Shown piece by piece: positions 29,719-33,784 of a stretch of DNA of 33,784 nucleotides. Origin of the DNA: Gallionellaceae bacterium (lineage in GTDB: Bacteria > Pseudomonadota > Gammaproteobacteria > Burkholderiales > Gallionellaceae); the NCBI GenBank assembly GCA_008080515.1, contig VIKH01000050.1, positions 1 to 33,784 of the forward strand, read 5' to 3'. Position 1 is the stretch's first letter, and each line of letters opens with the position of its first letter. Below the pieces are notes generated by a model. It ran no database searches and was not told where the DNA came from. It saw only the letters and a program-made list of their open reading frames with translations. The translations under genes were made by a program, and so were the position numbers.

Positions 29719-30990
29719 TTACTTCAGTTTTTCGATGCCCATCATTTTGAGCAGGCTCTTCTCATAGAACGGGTCTGAAGAACCTTTCTTTATCTTGCGG
29801 ATAAAGTATTTTTCAAACGCCACCTTCGCCAGATGCACCCACTTGCCCTCCGAGAACCAGTTCACGTTGCGCGGCGGGATCTGCGGCATCGCCACAAACG
29901 CGATCCCGCTATCGCCGAAATCCGCCAGGCAAACCGCATTCCAGGTCGCATTGCTGTCAGGCGGATTGCCGTTCAGTTCGGCCTGGATGTTATGCGCCGT
30001 TGCCGTCACCATGGATTCAATCATGTAGCCGGTCTTCGGGGTGCCGCATGGAACCGGTGTCACTTCCACCGGCGGGATGGCCACGCACACGCCGACCGCA
30101 TAAATGTTCTTGTATTTCGGGTTGCGCTGATGCTCATCCACAATGATGAAGCCGCGCGGATTGGTCAGGCCTTCGATGCCGAACACCGCATCTATGCCCT
30201 TGAAAGCGGGCAACATCATGCTGTAGGCAAACGGCAGCTCGTGTTTCTTCTTTTCGTTGCCTGTTTCATCAACTTCCGTGACATGCATCTTGCCCGGCTC
30301 GACCTTGGTGACCTTGGCATTGCAAATCCACTTGATGTGCCGGTCGCGCATCGCCGATTCGAGCATGCCCTTGGAGTCGCCCACGCCACCCAATCCAAGA
30401 TGGCCGATATAAGGCTCGGAGGTGACGAAGGTCATCGGCACCTTGTTGCGGATCTTGCGGCGGCGCAAATCGGTTTCCATGATGAACGCATATTCATATG
30501 CCGGCCCGAAGCAGGATGCGCCTTGCACCGCGCCCACCACGATTGGGCCGGGGTTCTTTGTGAAATGCTCCCATTCGCCATGCGATTTCATGGCGTGATC
30601 CACATGGCAAACCGAATGGGTGTGCCCTCCGTGCGGACCCAGTCCTTCGATTTCATCGAAAGCCAGCTTGGGGCCGGTGGCGATTACCAGGAAATCGTAG
30701 CTCACCGACTGTCCGTCATTCAGTTCGAGACGATTCTCCTCCGGGTGTACCCGTTTTACGCCGGAGGAGATGAAACCGATGCCCTTGCGCTCAAGATAGG
30801 AGCGAACCGGGAACTCGATGTCTTTGCGGTCGCGCCATTTCACGCCTACCCATGGGTTGGAAGGCACAAAGTGGAAGTTCTCGCTGTTCGAGATCACTGT
30901 CACCTTGTCGCCCTTGCGGATTTTTTCCTGCATTTCGTAGGCCATCGGCATTCCGCCGATGCCCGCCCCCATGATGACAATGTGCGCCAT
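29719..30990 (-). CDS. sqr: Sulfide:quinone oxidoreductase, type I
   Basis: The 423-residue flavoprotein oxidises sulfide and passes electrons to quinone at the membrane. The FAD-binding N-terminus MAHIVIMGAGIGGMPMAYEM is followed by NFHFVPSNPWVGVKW, characteristic of the group. The three redox cysteines known from the Acidithiobacillus ferrooxidans enzyme (128, 160, 356) have counterparts at C128 (THSVCHV), C160 (GASCFGP) and C354 (NAVCLADFG). The C-terminus ends with an amphipathic stretch (HLAKVAFEKYFIRKIKK) for membrane attachment. A GGGGGG-containing ribosome binding site lies before the ATG. It sits 29 bases after the RND adaptor gene and 70 bases before the permease gene. Activity is well supported. 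Confidence 0.93.
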   Translation of the reverse strand: MAHIVIMGAGIGGMPMAYEMQEKIRKGDKVTVISNSENFHFVPSNPWVGVKWRDRKDIEFPVRSYLERKGIGFISSGVKRVHPEENRLELNDGQSVSYDFLVIATGPKLAFDEIEGLGPHGGHTHSVCHVDHAMKSHGEWEHFTKNPGPIVVGAVQGASCFGPAYEYAFIMETDLRRRKIRNKVPMTFVTSEPYIGHLGLGGVGDSKGMLESAMRDRHIKWICNAKVTKVEPGKMHVTEVDETGNEKKKHELPFAYSMMLPAFKGIDAVFGIEGLTNPRGFIIVDEHQRNPKYKNIYAVGVCVAIPPVEVTPVPCGTPKTGYMIESMVTATAHNIQAELNGNPPDSNATWNAVCLADFGDSGIAFVAMPQIPPRNVNWFSEGKWVHLAKVAFEKYFIRKIKKGSSDPFYEKSLLKMMGIEKLK

Positions 30991-31019
30991 ATTGCTACCC
31001 CCCGTAAGTTGAAGAACCG

Positions 31020-32064
31020 CTACTTCTGTTTTGCACCTGACATCCCGGCCTTGACCGGTTCCAGCGCCACTTTTTCGCCGGGGTTCAGCCCGGCCAGGAT
31101 TTCGACTTCATCCTGTCCGGTTGCTTCGCCCAGGCGCACCTGGCGCAGTTTTACCGCGCCCTTGTCATCCACCACATACACCGCCACCACCTCGCTGCGG
31201 CGCAGCACCGCCCCAGACGGGATCAGCAGCTTGTTCGCCTTGCCGGTCACGAACTGGACGCGCACGAACATGCCGGGATAAATACCGGCCTCGTTGGCGG
31301 GTAATTGCACGCGCACCTGGGTGCTGTGCGTGCGCGCATCGGCTGCCGGGCTCACCGTTGCTGTCGTGGCGGCGATCATGCGGCCGGACGATGCGATTTT
31401 TACCGTGGCTTCCGGGCGGGCACCGATATCGGCCAGCTTGTGCTGTGGCACGTGGACGATGACGCGCATTTGCGATGGATCGAAACCGGTCATCAGCGGC
31501 TTGCCGACCGTGACCATTTCGCCCACTTCCACGTGGCGCGCCGCCACTACCCCGCCATAAGGTGCAATTACAGCGGTGTAGGCCTGCGCCAGCGCCGATT
31601 GGCCGGCGCCCGCTTCACTGGCCGCCGCCTGCGCCTGCGCCACCCGGTAGTCTGCCTCTGCCTTGTCCAGCGCGGCCTGGCTGATGAATTTTTGCGCGTA
31701 CAACTGGCGCGCCCGCTCGTACTCGGATTTTGCGTTCTGCGCGGCGGCCTGAGCCTGCATCACCTGCGCCCGGCTGCCGGCCATGGCTTGTGCCGCCTCG
31801 CGCTCGTCTATGCGTAAAATGACCTGACCCTTTCTGACCGTATCGCCGGCATCGAACAGGATTTATTTCCTTTACCCGCCCGGCAATCTGCGCCGACACC
31901 GTGGATTGGCGCGCCGCTTCCACCACGCCATCCGCGCTCCAGGTCAGCGCCACCTCGCGGTATTGAGCCACAGTGGTGGCAAGCGGTTCTGCCGCCCGCG
32001 CGGCGGGCGCGAGGGCGGTGCAGGCCAAACCGAAAACCAGCAGGGATAATGCGCGTAGCGTCAT
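31020..32064 (-). pseudogene. RND periplasmic adaptor (membrane fusion protein), frameshifted
   Basis: The N-terminus MTLRALSLLVFGLACTALAP is a signal peptide, followed by SADGVVEAARQSTVSAQIAG and RVKEIN, the start of the lipoyl-like domain. The sequence then resumes one frame away as FDAGDTVRKGQVILRIDERE, a coiled-coil hairpin (MAGSRAQVMQAQAAAQNAKS...AQKFISQAALDKAEA) and the beta-barrel ending ILAGLNPGEKVALEPVKAGM. The slip is near 31856-31866 (AATCCTGTTCG on the minus strand). The span is 1,045 bases, one more than a multiple of three, so a single inserted base would explain it. The adaptor bridges the RND permease and an outer-membrane channel. ATG 32064 has GGTGA six bases upstream. Sequencing error is a real alternative. 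Confidence 0.8.
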
Positions 32065-32090
32065 GGTTGTCACCGGAATGATGAATCTGA

Positions 32091-32110
32091 ATATTAGGAT
32101 ATTCTAATAT
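32091..32110. promoter_or_regulatory. BigR/SqrR-like operator upstream of the sulfide-RND operon
   Basis: ATATTAGGATATTCTAATAT is a 20-bp inverted repeat with perfect 7-bp arms (ATATTAG/CTAATAT), ending 27 bases before the adaptor ATG. AT-rich palindromes of this kind are bound by the BigR/YgaV/SqrR group of ArsR-type persulfide sensors, which control sqr, persulfide dioxygenase and DUF2892 genes elsewhere. It overlaps possible -10 sequences on the minus strand. No such regulator gene is in the window, so the regulator assignment is inference. Confidence 0.6.
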
Positions 32111-32286
32111 GCAGTAAAAAGCAACCGGCTGGCTGCTGTTACGTTTCATGCGGGTAATGGCATCTATACCCTATAGCCTGTGGCAAGGCCAGTCCTTTGC
32201 TGCTAAATTGCGAAATTATCAGGGATCAATATCAACAGGTTAAATATGGCCCGCATCGTTGCTCCGCAAAAATCCGGCGTTCCGAG

Positions 32287-33784
32287 ATGCCGTTAAGCTG
32301 GGATGAAATCCGCAGCCGCGCCCACGAATTTTCCAGGCACTGGGAAGGCGAAAGCTCGGAGCGCGCCGAGGCGCAGAGCTTCTGGAACGAATTTTTCTCG
32401 GTGTTCGGCATCGAGCGCAAGCGCGTCGCCGTGTTTGAAAAGCAGGTGTCCATCGCGCGTGCCGGGCACAAGCTCAAGCAAGGCCGCATAGACGCATTCT
32501 GGAAAGGCGTGCTGCTGATCGAGCACAAGAGCCTGGGGCAGGATTTGAGCCGCGCTTTCGCGCAGGCCGCAGACTATTTTGACGGCCTGCCCGAGCGCGA
32601 CCTGCCGCGTTACATACTGGTCTCCGACTTTGCGAACTTCCGCCTGTACGATCTGGAAGACAACACCGAGACCGAATTCCGCCTCGCCGACCTGCACAAG
32701 CGCATCAAGCATTTCGCCTTCATCGCCGGCTACCGCACGCAAACCATCGCGCCGCAGAACCCGGTCAACATCAAGGCCGCCGAGCGCATGGGAAAACTGC
32801 ACGATGCGCTCAAGGCGGCGGGCTACGGGGGCCACCCGCTCGAAGTGCTGCTGGTGCGGCTGCTGTTCTGCCTGTTCGCCGAAGACACCGGCATCTTCCA
32901 GCCCGCCAGCGCGTTTCGCGCCTGGGTTGAGGAACGCACCGCGCCCGACGGCACCGACCTCGGCGCGCAACTGGCGCTGCTGTTCCAGGTGCTCAACACG
33001 CCGGAAGATCACCGTCCCAGGACGCTGGACGAACAGATCGCCGCCTTTCCCTACGTCAACGGCAAGCTGTTCGAGGAGGCGCTGCCCATCGCCGCCTTCG
33101 ATCTCACCATGCGCGAGGCGCTGCTCGATTGCTGTGCGCTGGACTGGAGCGCCATCTCGCCCGCTATCTTTGGCGCACTGTTCCAGAGCATCATGGATGC
33201 CAGGGCGCGGCGCAACCTCGGCGCGCACTACACCAGCGAAGAGAACATCCTCAAGCTGATCGGGCCGCTGTTCCTCGATGATCTGCGTGAGGAATTCAAG
33301 CGGGTGAAAGGCAACAGGAACAGGCTGTTCGAGTTTCACAAGAAATTGCGCTCGCTGACTTTCTTCGACCCCGCCTGCGGCTGCGGCAACTTCCTGGTGA
33401 TCGCCTACCGCGAACTGCGCAAACTGGAGCTGGACGTGCTGCGCGCCGTGCATGAAGGCCCCGGCTCGCGCTTCCTCGACATCCACCAGCAAATCAGCGT
33501 GGACGTGGACCAGTTCTTCGGCATCGAGATCGAAGAGTTTCCGGCGCAGATCGCGCAGGTCGCGCTGTGGCTGATGGACCACCAGATGAACGTGCGCGTG
33601 TCGGAAGAATTCGGCATGTACTTCGCGCGCATCCCGCTCAAGACCTCGCCCCACATCGTCCACGGCAACGCGCTCGCGCTGGACTGGAACACCGTGCTGC
33701 CGGCGGAACAGGCGAGCTACGTATTCGGCAACCCGCCGTTCGTCGGCGCGAAATTCATGGACGATGCCCAGCGCGAGGACGTGC
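32287..33784 (+). CDS. MmeI-like type IIG restriction-modification enzyme (5' part; runs off the window)
   Basis: The frame from ATG 32287 (MPLSWDEIRSRAHEFSRHWE) is open to the right edge, about 499 codons; family members are roughly 900 residues or more. The N-terminal nuclease has D69-(9 residues)-E79-H-K81, matching the D-X9-EXK motif of MmeI. A helical connector spans about residues 165-330. Methyltransferase motif I is DPACGCGN (361-368) and motif IV is NPPF (482-485), placing it in the N6-adenine group. The target-recognition domain lies outside the window. These single-chain enzymes both methylate and cut at a set distance from their site. The 222-base gap to the divergent adaptor gene contains only the operator and a 16-codon frame overlapping this start. 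Confidence 0.9.
   Translation, partial: MPLSWDEIRSRAHEFSRHWEGESSERAEAQSFWNEFFSVFGIERKRVAVFEKQVSIARAGHKLKQGRIDAFWKGVLLIEHKSLGQDLSRAFAQAADYFDGLPERDLPRYILVSDFANFRLYDLEDNTETEFRLADLHKRIKHFAFIAGYRTQTIAPQNPVNIKAAERMGKLHDALKAAGYGGHPLEVLLVRLLFCLFAEDTGIFQPASAFRAWVEERTAPDGTDLGAQLALLFQVLNTPEDHRPRTLDEQIAAFPYVNGKLFEEALPIAAFDLTMREALLDCCALDWSAISPAIFGALFQSIMDARARRNLGAHYTSEENILKLIGPLFLDDLREEFKRVKGNRNRLFEFHKKLRSLTFFDPACGCGNFLVIAYRELRKLELDVLRAVHEGPGSRFLDIHQQISVDVDQFFGIEIEEFPAQIAQVALWLMDHQMNVRVSEEFGMYFARIPLKTSPHIVHGNALALDWNTVLPAEQASYVFGNPPFVGAKFMDDAQREDV

Noticed and set aside
32246-32296. 16-codon frame overlapping the start of the MmeI-like gene
   Set aside because: Very short, no ribosome binding site and no evidence of conservation; could be a leader peptide but nothing supports it.

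Overview
The window (33,784 bases, GC-rich) looks like a chromosomal segment of a betaproteobacterium, probably of the Nitrosomonadales (iron- or sulfur-oxidiser-like). Three things suggest this: a long MSHA-type pilus operon, the gene block rhodanese-grxC-secB-gpsA with trmL nearby, and a PEP-CTERM surface protein beside a type I sulfide:quinone oxidoreductase. The lineage call is inference from gene content; no rRNA or other marker is present.

Region 1 (1-16278, minus strand) is an MSHA pilus cluster transcribed right to left: mshE ATPase, mshG platform, a prepilin-like gene, mshA pilin, mshC, mshD, mshO, mshP, mshQ, then mshI (PilM-like), a PilN-like gene, mshJ, mshK, mshL secretin and the start of mshM, which runs off the left edge. 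MshE carries an MshEN-type N-terminus, so pilus extension is probably controlled by cyclic di-GMP. A good sigma70-type promoter before mshI and a terminator-like hairpin after mshA divide the cluster. Two unrelated genes, a nucleotidyltransferase-fold protein and a 64-residue partner, sit between mshC and mshD. mshG and mshI each carry an out-of-frame lesion. Two hairpin-rich elements of similar design lie at the mshJ/mshK and mshG/prepilin junctions and supply the N-terminal codons of the downstream genes.

Region 2 (16393-21355) begins with trmL and continues as an accessory patch between trmL and gpsA. It holds a VapBC-like toxin-antitoxin pair with a palindromic operator, an intact IS1595-family element with perfect 8-bp target duplications, a nested-hairpin repeat, a PEP-CTERM protein with HAF repeats whose candidate promoter has a C9 tract in its spacer, and a second nucleotidyltransferase-fold gene preceded by a 14+14 bp palindrome.

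Region 3 (21390-25934, minus strand) is a housekeeping block: an O-antigen ligase/PglL-like membrane protein, a membrane-anchored rhodanese, a glutaredoxin, SecB, an SH3-domain periplasmic protein and GpsA. A 127-bp inverted-repeat element lies between the last two.

Region 4 (26212-32064, minus strand) is a sulfide-linked operon: RND periplasmic adaptor (frameshifted), type I SQR with all three catalytic cysteines, an RND permease and a DUF2892 membrane protein. It is preceded by a 20-bp palindrome resembling the operators of BigR/SqrR-type persulfide-sensing ArsR repressors. A terminator-like hairpin lies between sqr and the permease gene.

Region 5 (32287 to the right edge, plus strand) is the first ~499 codons of an MmeI-like type IIG restriction-modification enzyme with intact nuclease and methyltransferase motifs.

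Four reading frames (mshG, mshI, vapC, adaptor) are each off by one base modulo three, so either real decay or assembly error should be considered.
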